Below are positions 24,257-36,105 of a DNA stretch of 64,000 nucleotides, piece by piece. Below the pieces are notes generated by a model, which saw only the letters and a program-made list of their open reading frames with translations, had not been told where the DNA came from and ran no database searches. This stretch comes from Agaricus subrufescens (lineage: Eukaryota; Basidiomycota; Agaricomycetes; Agaricales; Agaricaceae). The position numbers were made by a program, and so were the translations under genes. Each line of letters opens with the position of its first letter. Positions within the stretch are counted from its first letter, which is position 1. The stretch spans positions 2,418,001 through 2,482,000 of the forward strand of contig CM057060.1 in the NCBI GenBank assembly GCA_029945375.1. Reading direction: 5' to 3'.

Positions 24257-25758
24257 AAGGCTTTGGTCAACGAAACTGGGCAAGGATATGCTATTACCTA
24301 GAGAAATGACTGTACCATAAAGCTGCCTTCCCATTTCGCTCTAATCGAGTTAGCTGATCCTGTACAACCGACCTGTTATCAATCTTGTATTCTATTCTAT
24401 TTTCTCATCTGGACCATCCATCAACTCCCATCTTACCTCTGGCATGGTTCTGGCTCGATCCTTCTTTTTGGAGAACTGTCTCGGGAGCGTTGTAAACGCG
24501 TTAGATGAACTTTAGAAGGAGCTGGCAACTTCCTTCTTTGGGCTATGTGGCTACTGCTATAATTGCCATCCATCAAGCTTCACCACCGGACGGTGATAAT
24601 TTGTTGGAACATGTCGATGAGTCTAGACGACTTACATGCGGTATGATGATAGGTTTTCGTAATGTGTTTCAAGCATATGAAAGAATTGTAAAGCCACCAC
24701 TCTGTCGAAGCTTCGAGCACTTGGCGAGGACTGTCCAGCGGCTTCTTACGGTCAGTGTTTGACTGAATTAATAAAAGCTATGTTTTGTCAGGGCCCAAAT
24801 TGAGGATCAAACCATCGAAGTTAGGTCAGCAGACCCGACCTCGAGGCAATTACCGATCTCCGCGAATTTTTCGAAAGTGGAGATGGGCAGCTGTGTGAGC
24901 TGTCCCAACGAGCGCCCGATGATGCGGGCATCCGGGTACTGGTGAGAAATGATATATACCTGAACGTGGACCCGTGGTAATACTGGCACCTGTGAACAAT
25001 GAATGACATGTCGCTCTCAACAAGACAACAAGACAGCCACAGCTCATTCCGGAAAAGGCTTCTGTTCTGATCAGTGGTGGGAGATTACCCAAAGTCATCT
25101 CTCTCATTTTCACCCCACTGCTTCCCTCCTCGTGTTTACCACGAGGCCCTTGCCATTTTTGTATCCTCCTCCACCGCTATCTCCCTTGACACACCCGCAC
25201 CCCGAATCCAGTATATTCGATTAGATTCGGTTGGGCACGCGTAGCTCCACAGTATTCAAGTGCCAGGGAGAATAGAACTCTGATTTGTGGGTAGAGCAGC
25301 TGAAGGTCGTCCCGAAAGAAACAAAAGGGGTGCGGGATTTCCTGTTTTCATAAGCCATCATAGCTTCTAGGGCGTCAGGCGCTATACCTAAATCCAGTCC
25401 GAGCCTGCTAGTGCCGAGCAAAAAGACAGCTGTTAGTCTCTCAAAATAGTCGCTGGCACAGCTCGAGTTGGTGGAGTAGTCACTGTCCCGTCGGAAACGA
25501 GCGGGAAGTTTAAAGAACAAATAGGAAGGTAGAGCCCGACACGGTGTCGGACATTCCTCCAGAGAGAGTGTTTGCAGAAAGAAGGAGAGAAGGACGGGAA
25601 GGACCCGACCAGTGGATCGACTGTGGCTCAACAGAAGCCAGGCTCCGTCCTCATAAATCCGTGTCTTTCGCGCTACCACGGCAGAATAAACTTAGAGCAG
25701 ATCTTGAAGGGGTAACAGAAGGAGCCATAAGTCTAGGAAAGAAAAGATTCTCGGGGAA
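24257..25758. other. 1.5-kb stretch without a supported gene
   Basis: The first part is the 3' flank of the E2 gene. Open frames on both strands (24505-24762 plus, 24807-24989 minus, 25221-25679 minus) have no recognised motif. The minus-strand segment near 24860-24960 (ISHQYPDARIIGRSLGQLTQ) reads rather protein-like and could be a gene fragment, but I could not build a gene around it. The right part holds upstream sequence of the next gene. Confidence 0.4.
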
Positions 25759-28700
25759 ATGCATCGATTTAGGTACGTACTTGGCCCCCTTCTTTTGCCC
25801 TTGGTCAGCTATTCGTCCAATTGTGCGCCACCTTCCGCGTCGCCTTGCGTTTTCTTGGACGTGCGTTTCTTTGGACGTACGTTTCTGTGACCCTGCAGGC
25901 TAGTGGGCCGAAGGGCAGCAGATCGCCGTATTGTGGGCTGAAGCGCTGTGGGTTGGCGTGAGGCAGGTTTACATACATCCGGTACCCTGCACTAGCGCCT
26001 TTTGCCCTTGTATTCATCTTTCATCTTTGTTTTCTGCCTCGTCGGCGTACGACACCCCAACCCAGTGACGAGCTAGCAATCACAGGCATCCGCCCATCAG
26101 ATCCCTTCCTTTATATTTACCTTTCTCGTCCTCTCCGATCCACCCGCCGCATTCATACCCCACGCGACATACACGTTTGGGTATCCCCAAGAAATTGACT
26201 TTATCGTTCAACGCCCCTCTTTTTCTTTGCCTGCTTCCTGCATTAGGCCAGCCCAGGAAATCACGGTGTTTACCCGTACTTCTTATTCCGTCCCGCTGTC
26301 AGAGTTCTCGGCCTGACACTTTCATTTTCCTTTGATCCCAATCGGCCCACCTTCGCTTTCCTTGTCTCCTTCATTCTCATACCTTTCGCTTTAAAACTCT
26401 ATCAAACCATTCGCTGTCTGCTTTTACCTCCCTTTTCCTCACTAGTTGCAAGTAGGCTGACCCTCTCCTTTCTTTTACCTCTCCAATTTCTAGGAAGAAA
26501 TCCGACGCTAAACGAGGACAGGGACAATTTCAAGGCCCTCCTGTCACACAACACGCCGCCCCTCACAGTCCGGACCCAGCTCAACAACCACCCGAGGAGC
26601 ATTCCCTTCCATCACCCAACGATTCAGCCCCAACTCAGTCAACTACTATCCCTTCACCTACTGAATATCTGCCGGACATACCGCCTAGCGATTTTAGGGC
26701 ATCTGTAATATTACCCGAGTACGTGACGGCATCTTTTAACTCTCTTACAGCGCTGACAGTTTTTTCGGTACTTTTGTTCGTGCTTCTCGACGAAACCTAT
26801 TTCATTGATCCCATACATCGCTACGTTATTATCGCTGATTGATAATTATCGTTCGTTGATGCACCATCGTCTTGATACTTCTTCAATGCATACATTTGTG
26901 GTACTACAGGTTCTCCAATCGGTTCCCAGTACTACGTTCGGGAACTCCCATTACTATCGCCGATCTCAAAAGCCGATTTGCAGACCAACGTGCACGGGGA
27001 GCAGTTCATTCTATCACGGAAGAGCAGGAAGATATGCTTCTTGACGCTTTACGTTTCCGATCTCGAGGTTCGTCAAACAATGCACGACAGTCGAAGGAGA
27101 CATTGGTTTCGGAAAACCAGGACGCCCATTCGAATGTCACCGCGTCATCAAGTGCCAGCCGGTCGAAACGTTACAGTAATAATTTGTTTGGGTCGGGATC
27201 GTTGAGGGATTATACCCATACGAAAGGCACCTCATCCGGGAGGGGCAAAGCGAACTCTACGAGTTCCAGCAGTGTCAACACTTCATCTGTAACCCCGACC
27301 GAATCGTCCGTTGCCGCTGAAAGAGCGAGCACGCTGACGGATACGAGTGCGTCAAGCATGCGTCCGCCAACTCCCGAAGGGTCCACGTCGATTTCGAGCG
27401 TGGTGTCTTCATTGCAGGCCAATTCAACTTCCTCACAGCCCAGTACGGGGAGTGTGACAGCGTGGGGTACGAATGTTCCTCGTGTTGAACAGCACACAGA
27501 ACAAAGTTTTACAACATCTTCCAATGCTGTCCCCACTGCGACAGCCATCGAGTACAGACTAGCCAAGACAATGGACCCGGTTGCTTTTCCAAGAGGATTA
27601 CAGCATACCCTTCATGAGTCGGATGAAACAGATGATGAGATTGTGTTACCACGCTCGAATACACCACGAGTTGTTGTAAACGGCGAGGATGATGCGGTAA
27701 GCCTTGTTCTATTTCCAACTTACCCTTTGTCCTTTATGCGCTTTGATGGTCGATCATAACATCTGACTTTTTGTGCCTTTTTTTTTGGTTTTTCACCTCT
27801 CGTCTTCGTCACCATACCACAACCTCGGTTTCATCCGTCATGAAAACCTGCGATTCCAATGTCAATGTGTTCAAATCCGATACCGATTCCGTCGATACGG
27901 TCCATACCATCACGCCCGGCCGATTTCACGCTCAACAGCGCAACAGCGCTTCGTCTATTGAAGCTGGATTAGCTGTTTCTGCTGATAGGCGGGTCGCTTC
28001 ACCTTCAGAAGAGCAGCGAGCTTCCCCTCTTCCCTCGCGCGCAGTTCCTGGTTATATTCCTGGGATGAATCGCCCAATGACACCCCGTGACTATGAGCTT
28101 GATGACCGTTCTCACTCCACTACGCCCCGTGCAACTTCGCCCATCATGAGTGTCTTCAACGATTCCAAGTCTCCCTCCCCTTCGTCTGGAGCCAGTGGTT
28201 TAGGGAGAAAGGAATCGATATCAGCAGCCACTGTGAGGCAGAGCCCGAGGTCAAATACACCTTCTTTATTCTTACAACGGAGCCCGAGCGCTAATGGTCG
28301 ATATACACCTGAAGATGGCTTACGGCGTAGTGGAAGTGGGGATGCTACTGAATTCGAGAGTCCATCTCACTCAAGTCTGCTTGCTCGCAGGAGGCCTACC
28401 TCACCGTTATCAAACCTTGCGGCGTCAGGTAGCGCCTCCAACTCGAGACCTGGCACACCTTCTAATGTCGTTTGGCAACCTAGTCGGAGTGAATCTATGA
28501 GCCCAACAAAGCCAACGCATACAAAGAATGATAGTTGGACCAGCGATAATAGCGCGTCAGAGATGATACTTGCAACCACACGATATGTCCACCCACCTCA
28601 GAGGAACGTCGGATCGCCACCATTGCCCGACTCTCCACCTGCCCTTCAACCCAACTTCCCGATCCTAGGACATACCAGGCGTGCTACGCCACCACCTGAT

Positions 28701-31700
28701 CGTACTCAATCCTTCACCAGCACGAATGGCAATGATCCGTTTTCCTCAAACAGATCTCAGCGGTCGCCTACACCCACGCAGAATGCTCCACGATCACCTT
28801 CGTCGCCTGGGTTCGGAATGGACAGGAACGGAGGAAGTCGTAGATCTTCGAGACAACAAACGGCCTCACCCTTCAATTTCAGTAGTGCAGGTTATACGGC
28901 ACCTATGCTCAATATATTTGACAACTCTTCGAGGACATCTATCGCTTCTATGGGGTCCAGTTACCATTCGTGGGAGGGTGATAAAGATGACATGGATTGG
29001 TACGATAACATCTTGACTGGTGAAGAACCACAGACCGCATGGCATGATCTCAACGTCGGGAGGACGGAGAGTCCTTTATCAGAGGAACAGGCTGAGGAGT
29101 TATTGAAGAAGTACTTTGGGCTAACGATCAGCGATATGGGCACGATACAGGAGAAATTGGTTAGCTATGCTAGTACGAAGGAAGAAGGAAGTAGGAAGAG
29201 AAAAATGTCTGTGTCGCAGTCAACTAATGCACCTGCCAGGGTATGTTATTCACCTCGGATGATATCTCCATTCTGAATTTTTGGTTTTTAAGGTCAATAG
29301 TCCGCCTCTTCAAACGAACCAAGCCACAGCCCCTATACCTGTGGCTGCTTCGCCATCGGAGCAATACCACAAGAAAGCCAATGCGCTCCTGGATTCTGTT
29401 GTTAACGACATTCAGGCAAAACACTCCCCACCTCCACCTCCTCTTGATACCACTAGTCCTGCGATTTGTCAGGTGGCCCCTTCCGACCCTTCCCCAGGCA
29501 CACAGAGAAACCATAGCCTTGCCGCGGTACTATTTGGCCAGGACGCCACACCTCAATGCGAGCGCCAACAGGACGAACAAGAATCTGCCTCCGCCTCGTC
29601 TGCCGATAACACGCCTGATGAGTCAAAGCAAGGATCCATTCCGGATGACGAGCCCAAGTCAACTGTCCCCGTTGCTCCATCTGAAACGGTGACTACGCCA
29701 ACCTCAATACCCAGCCCTTCCCCTACTTCGGCTACTCAAGCTCCCTACTCGCTACAGCGAAATCTCTCAGCTGCGCGTGTTACCAACTCTTCCAAGAATC
29801 CGGTAGACATAGTCAGAGAGGTACAGGCGAAGATAGCGCAAGCGGATGCAAGTATCAAGGGTGCCTCGAAGACGAATCTACCTGGAGACGGACTGAACCA
29901 CAGCGGATCCATATCGCGGAAGCGTATCGACCCTAGTCAAATCGGCGACCCTAAGCTGGTTTCTCATTCCAACCCCGCCAGCCTGGATGCTTTCCAAGTT
30001 ATACCCTCCCGTTCACCCACATTATCGACGAATAATAATTCGGGCACGTCGAAGATTGGATCACGATTTAAGAAACTTCGCGGGACCCTTCGTTCAAAGA
30101 CTTCTCCTCTGAATGACGAGATATCCGCTTCTGCCGTCAATGCTAAATCCCCTAATTCTGCTCAATCGGTAAATTATGATCCTACGAAACTCGCTGCGCC
30201 TGGAAGCCCAGCACTTAAGAGCGCATTAGAACCTGCAAGTTCCAAAGTCACGGTGCCATCCCCTCCTGCCTCAGCCGGGCCAACGCTGAAAGGTTTCATA
30301 TCACGATTTCGAGGGAAGCAACGTGCATCAGAGTCTCTGCCAGCTACTCAAAAGAAGTCAACCATACAGACGTCGTCAGCCCCTCTACATACATCCGGTT
30401 CAATACGACACAAAGATCGTAAGGCACCCGCCGAAGAGGAGTCGAAGTCCCCTCCGCCCAAACGTCAAGATTTCCAACTCAATGTACGCTCGCCGGAACC
30501 ACCTGTAGAGACGCCACCGACCCCTTCTCATGCGGCTTCACCCTCCGTTGGTAGTCGCCAGTCTGTGATGATCCAGCAACTATTTGATGCTGCCAACAAC
30601 CTCGGATTGGACCAGAATGCACTCAACGATCTACTTGCTCGCTCTGGTTCCGTAACGTCGCGTACACCAAAGTTAGGGAGGACCAGCTCACAGACAGGAA
30701 GGTCTAGCTCACGCACTGGGCAGCGAAGTGGAACTCCAACGGCTTTAGAACAATCTAATTCAGGCGATACAGCTCAACTCACCCTTCAGCCACCTAGTCC
30801 CGCAACAGCTCGCTCTACCCAAGGCACTCCCGAGCCCAACGCTACCAACCCTGTCGTGTTTCGGCCCCCCGAGGTCACACGAAGAGCACGAGAACAACAT
30901 AGCGACAGGGCTGCCAGCGCTGTCGTTCGACGTACCATCATTTTACCGGAAAATATCAAACTCACAGGGACCGACGCCCAGAACGTGCCTCAGCGATCCA
31001 ATTCCAGAAATCGTCGTCGAAGCAGTGTTAACTCTAACTCCCTCAGGGATCGCGCACCAACTCCCCCACCTCCGCGCTCACCTGTTGGCTCGAGGTTTTC
31101 AAGCGATAGTTTCCCACCCGTACCTTCGATGCCATCATCGTTAAGTCCTGAAGCCTACTTAAGTATACCCCGCATAGGTGCAGAGAAACCAACTTCCGCC
31201 TATGATCCTTCGATGTGAGTGTTTCAAGTAGAGGTGCTGTTAGGAATTGACCTCTTATTTGACTCTAGATATGAAATGTATGGTCAACCCGGCGGTCGCG
31301 CGCAAAGCGCCATGGCGTCAGATGTTCATAGACCTGATGGCGCGCAAAGCCCGGCAGAGCCAGTACCAGCGTTGGAATTCATCGAATATGCGAACGGTGA
31401 CACAATCTGGTAAGACTCTTATGCCTTATCTGGCTCAATCTAAAAGGCTGATTGATCTCTCTGCTGCTTAGGTCAATTGTGAGCGGGTTGCGTAGTGAAG
31501 AGGACGACGAATCTATTTATAATGGCCGAGCAAGTTTTTCCTCTGACTATTCCACTCAGGCTGGCGCACAGGCTAATCAAGACTGGGATAATATGCAAGT
31601 AACTGTGAAAGAGCAACCGCGATCAAGCTCACGGGGAAGTTATTCGTCATTTGCGCTCAAAGGCAAGAGACAATCCGGACAAAGTAAGAGCAGACCTGAA

Positions 31701-31953
31701 ACCAAGGTACGAATCGACCATCAAAATGGTGCCTTCATTGCTCATATCGCGCATATAGGTCTATTACAGTTCTACTGCGCATATTGGTCGCCTGATTGAG
31801 AACTTGTCTCAAGGAATGGACTCTGGCTCATTTAACTTTCAACCCAGTCCCTCTCGACCTGGGCATTCAGCCTCATCTTCTTTATCAGCTAATGATCTAT
31901 CCATGGAGGAAAAATTAGAGCAAGTACTAGCTTCACTAAACCGTAGCCCTTGA
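25759..31953 (+). CDS. Large disordered Ser/Pro-rich protein, unknown function (1,606 aa)
   Basis: Not a family I can name. Eight exons: 25759-25772, 26494-26718, 26910-27696, 27939-29240, 29293-31214, 31269-31409, 31472-31706, 31759-31953. Their sum is divisible by three. The first exon is 14 nt (MHRF plus two bases) with a perfect donor. It joins over a 721-bp intron to KKSDAKRGQG; this start was chosen because no ATG lies between 25774 and 26494. The 27697-27938 intron is long, and its right part (KTCDSNVNVFKSDTDSV) looks coding, so that boundary is uncertain. Nearly all the protein is low-complexity with many SPTP/PPP motifs. Short folded-looking islands: PITIADLKSRFADQRARG, EEQAEELLKKYFGLTISD and FIEYANGDTIWSIVSGLR. 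The C-terminus is MEEKLEQVLASLNRSP. A cell-polarity or scaffold role is a guess. Confidence 0.72.
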
Positions 31954-32308
31954 GTTACAGTCTTTTTGATTATTCCTTCATTTTCACGTTTTCATTTATT
32001 TTCATGGTTTCTATTGCCCCTTTATATACCTAGAAGTTTCACTCTTTCTCTGTTTTACGTCTCTTTTGTAGTCATTTTCGTGGGTTATATTTCTCTCATC
32101 ACGTATGCTATGACTGTTATTGAATAACAAGGTAAATATATTGGTCTCTGAAACAATGGAGATGGAAGGCACGAAACGTTCCATTCATTCAGAAGAACGC
32201 GGAAGTAGAACAGTGGGATTAAAGTCGGTAGGGTATATATCATGAACGATAGGTACACAAATTCATGAGTTCTTTACGATCTAGGACAGCTAGAGCCTTA
32301 CTAATCTA
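31954..32308. other. Convergent 3' intergenic region
   Basis: T-rich sequence after the stop of the large plus-strand gene, ahead of the 3' end of the minus-strand DUF6593-like gene. No gene; presumably both 3' UTRs. Confidence 0.5.
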
Positions 32309-34328
32309 CTATCCAGAAAACTGGATATTATGCTTATCTATCCACCTATTGAGAAGCAACGAGAGGAGAGCTTCAAGGAGAAGAACATCTTTGCTGAACG
32401 TGTATTGGATCAGACCGTGCGTAGGTCCGACGGATGTTTCCGACTTGTACTTGCGGAAGAGTGCTACGCGTGTGTCAGGCACCATGAAAAGCTTTGTGTA
32501 TGACCAATATAGCGAGTATTGCGGAGCAGAATGCAGGGAGAGAGAAGATCTTGTCAGTATTCGTGTTAACTCAACAAACGATCAAAAGCAAAAATGAAAC
32601 ACGGGGATGATAGATGAAAGAACGTTTCCCACATGGTGTTGGAAACATACCAACGAACAGGAGTTTTGGGTCTGCATAGAATCGGAATTCACTGGTGGTG
32701 AAGGAGTGCCCCGCTCAGTGTGCGTCATTGCTCCTATTCAAATGTACAAATGTTTCATTCACCTGTGTGAGAAACGAAACAGGGGGGGGTTGGAGAGCAT
32801 GGGATACCACGAAGGTAAAGCGGAAACAGGTTCCAAAGATGGGACTTTCTAGAAAGTGAAAAAAAAAGGACTCACATCATATGCCTCCATATCTTCCCGC
32901 GTGCGGCGCCACTCAAATCGCACACCCTCAGACGAAAGGAATTCTCGTGCACTTTAAGAATAAAAAAAAGGGATTTGTCACTACTAATAATGATAACGAG
33001 GCAGTTGCGCACTTACTTGTTCATAGATCCTGGTATGACAAGTTGTGACATAGGAATCTGACGGGGACCTATTCTTGCGTTACCGAGGAAACCTCCTGTA
33101 CCCCAATCGAGTATCGCGCAGAGGTCTTTAGTGTTCCTATACACCTTTTTGTTCGAAAAAAAAATAAAAAATAAAAAAACAAACCAAACCATCAACTACT
33201 CTATCTCTCGTCGTAGATCGAGAGTAGACGCACGAGGGTTTGGACAGACTGTCCAAGATTATTTTCTTGAGTCCGGAAATCAAGATGAACCCATTTCGTG
33301 TCCTCTCCAATCAACATACAATCCCGAGGATCATCGCGGCCCGTGAAAAAAAGTTGATAGGTCCCAGCGACTTTTCCCGGCGTTGGTTGTGGCTGCGTCT
33401 TCGAGATCCGTACTGCTGGTTGTGATGGGTACGGAATAGTTTGCGACCGCGATGGATTGGGTGGCTGGGAGATTGAAGGGTGCAGCATTGACAGTGCAGG
33501 CTGAGAGGCACTTCGAACATTTTGATGTTGCGCCTGCTGCTGCTGCTGGATCGGTTGAGCGGGCGGTGGGAATGAGGAATACTGGTGCTGTCGGGATTGC
33601 TGGGGGAATGCAGACGGAGGCTGAATATTTTGAGAGGGGAATTGTCCCGAATGAACTTGTGACGATTCTTGAGGATGCCCATTCGACGAGACAGCTTGAT
33701 TGAAATGAGGATAATGGTCAACCTGGACCGGAGAGCTTTGCGGCTCAAAACGGTCTAGTGAGGAATAGGAATTTTGTTGATTTTGTTGCGCGTAGGGAGC
33801 TTGGTGGGTGGGCGAAGAAGATTGGGCATATTGGTTGTCCTCTGATGGGCCAAGCTGAAGCGACTGACGCTGCGCCTGCTGCTGCAGAGTATACGAAGCT
33901 AACGCATGTTGTTGAGGGAACTGTGCATGGGGTTGTTGTATCTGCTGCGAATACTGCTGTTGCTGCTGCTGCTGCTGTTGATTCGAAGGTTGAGAGTACT
34001 GCTGTCGTTGCTGCTGTATGAGCTGAGGGTGCAATTGCGGGGGTTGGATAGGTGGATTCTGCTGCGCTTGCGAGCCATTCTGGTTGAACTGCTGAGAAAA
34101 CTGATTTTGGTGAGGGATATGTTGGAATGACTGAGGATAGGAGTCCTGCTGATGAAAATTTTGGTGAACGGATGGGTCGTGCGAGAACGAATCAGATTGT
34201 GACAAAATTTGGGGCTGATGCGAAAAATCCTGTTGAGGATACTGATCAGTCGGGTAATTAGTCAGAAGCGATGGTTGGTATTGGGACGATTGTTGGATGG
34301 GATATGTGGAGGAGGGTGGATAGGCCAT
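32309..34328 (-). CDS. Q-rich protein with C-terminal DUF6593-like domain
   Basis: The first exon (from 34328) encodes about 350 residues dominated by Gln, Pro, Ser and Tyr, with uninterrupted Q runs (CTG-type microsatellite about 33950-33980). This is a prion-like composition. The C-terminal domain is built from spliced exons: GTYQLFFTGRDDPRDCMLIG, WVHLDFRTQENNLGQSVQTL, VYRNTKDLCAILDWG, ARIGPRQIPMSQLVIPG, FEWRRTREDMEAYD, LFMVPDTRVALFRKY, THGLIQYTFSKDVLLLEALL, LNRWIDKHN. This order matches the DUF6593 domain, which is expanded in mushroom fungi and of unknown function. The intron before LFMVPD spans 32492-32875 (384 bp), unusually long. Domain call from memory of the family. Confidence 0.75.
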
Positions 34329-34501
34329 GGAAGGGTAAATGAGAGAAGGAATGAAACTAAGTAGCCCTCGTGATTACCTGTATGGGAAGATATCGATTTG
34401 ATCGTGGCACCAAGTAAGTCTTCTCAAAAATGCTCTCGGTCACATTCAACCATAAACCATGGAAAAAAGAACATTCTAACGCACGCTACTTACGGGCTAG
34501 T

Positions 34502-35989
34502 CTAGGAGTTGACTTTCCACAGCGGCCGCTTGCGCAACTTGCGTGTGATATGCACAGCGCTACCTCCAAAATTGGCCCCTCCGAAAGCCAGTACCACCGT
34601 CTCCTCCGCACCTGAACCCCGTGAAATCCCGCGTTTACGCAGCTCAATCGCGTCCTTAGCGAATTTAAACCGAGCCTGGTCAGAGCCTGCCGTAAAAAAA
34701 TAATTAATCAGCCGAGTGATACGCGCAAGGGACGCATCCAATGGTCGTAAAAAAAACTTACCAATACGGAAGGTTGGCGACTCTACCGCCGACTTGAAAA
34801 GATCGAAAGGCACGCGGGAGTACGCTTGCAACAACAAGTCACGCGGACTCGGGGTGCCATTTTCGGAAGAATTAGGTTGCTGTGGCGGAGCATTTTCAAG
34901 CGTCTCTGGAAGCGTGACCAAGAAGTGGAACACATCATCCCGCAACTTCTGGGCATACACTCCAAAGACGGATGTTTGAGGCAACTCTGGCGTCGCAGTA
35001 CCATCGTTTGAGGAAGGAACAGTCTCGACGAATTGGAGCCACCGATCAATCGTCTCGACTGACAAAGAACGCCTGCAGACGTCATATGCAAATGCGCATA
35101 ATTCTTGCATTCCGCCAAGCAAGCAACCGGCAGCTAGAACCGCGCGAGCGTTTTCAGGCTGAATCATACCCATGGAAATGGAAGAATAGAGGTAGCCCAG
35201 AGCTGTAAATACCAGAAATAGTCAGCTATAGCATTCAATTTTCATTTAAAAAGAAAGGGCTGGGGTCTAACCTATGGCAAAACCCTGTTCGGGCAGGGGA
35301 GAAAAAAAAGTCAATACGTAAGCCCTTTGGCTGCGGAACAAAGTTTTACGCGTACCTCCTGTGTTATCTCTGGCTCTTGTTCTAAGTTGACGTATATAAC
35401 GCGCTGACCGCTGGTTTGCGGCGATGTTGACATAAGGTGGGCGAGATATGGCGAGCGTGAAAGGATGATAGCATGAAGACGGTATACATTCTGGTGTACA
35501 TGCTAGAGAACAATAAATCTTGAGATTTATCATAGCCATCAAAGAATAACTAGGACTCACAAGGATGGTATCTGCGTAATTCTGATGTTCCCGACATAAG
35601 CATGAAAACTTGTCACTCGAACAAAAATAACGTCGCTTACACCGGTTTGAAAACCTGAGTGGTACAAATGACTAACAATCTCCTCGTTATGTGGGGTTTG
35701 CGGAAATGGAGATCTGAGGACAAAACACTGAAGGTTAGCACTGTGCTGTGGCATTTGCAAATACGGAGTAGATGGCAGAATGAGGTGCGATGGGGCAACG
35801 ACAGAGTACATTTCTGGAGCCAGGGCGGTCTCTGAAGAAAGCTACTCACGAGGCAAAGCCATTTACAGGATGAGCTGAAGTGGGAGAGGCAGAATTGACC
35901 TCGAAGGTCTCGGAGCCTGAGGTGCTTGGAGGTTCAGGATGGCCATTCCGACCGTTGAGAGAGGCGGAGGATGAAGGAACGGAGCTCAT
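34502..35989 (-). CDS. BTB/POZ domain protein
   Basis: BTB domains mediate dimerisation and often recruit Cullin-3 ligases or transcription co-factors. The domain is recovered across several introns: HNEEIVSHLYHSGFQTG, NYADTIL, HVHQNVYRLHAIILSRSPYL, VIYVNLEQEPEITQE, GFAIALGYLYSS, NARAVLAAGCLLGGMQELC, AFAYDVCRRSL and IDRWLQFVE. The C-terminal part is unknown (VYAQKLRDDVFHFLVTLPE, RTGSGAEET-type Gly-rich end). One 75-bp intron near 34710 is free of stops, so the open frame reads through it. The N-terminus is uncertain: the first segment (MSSVPSSSASLNGRNG) is separated from the rest by only 18 bp looking like a complete intron. If that is not spliced, the start would be the ATG at 35811 (MYSVVAPS). 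Confidence 0.8.
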
Positions 35990-36105
35990 TATAATGTATG
36001 GAAGGTAGCGGATGTGAAGAACAACAGAAAAGAAAAAACGGAAAGCAAAGATGGAGATGGCAGCCAACCGGGCCTCAACTGAAATCGTCACAGTCACATC
36101 CCAGA

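Noticed and set aside
25221..25679. 152-codon minus-strand open frame
   Set aside because: No domain, mixed composition and no neighbouring exon that would extend it; likely chance in an intergenic region.
27210..27566. Minus-strand open frame opposite the large disordered gene
   Set aside because: Shadow of the Ser/Thr-rich plus-strand coding sequence; its Val/Leu bias follows from the opposite strand.
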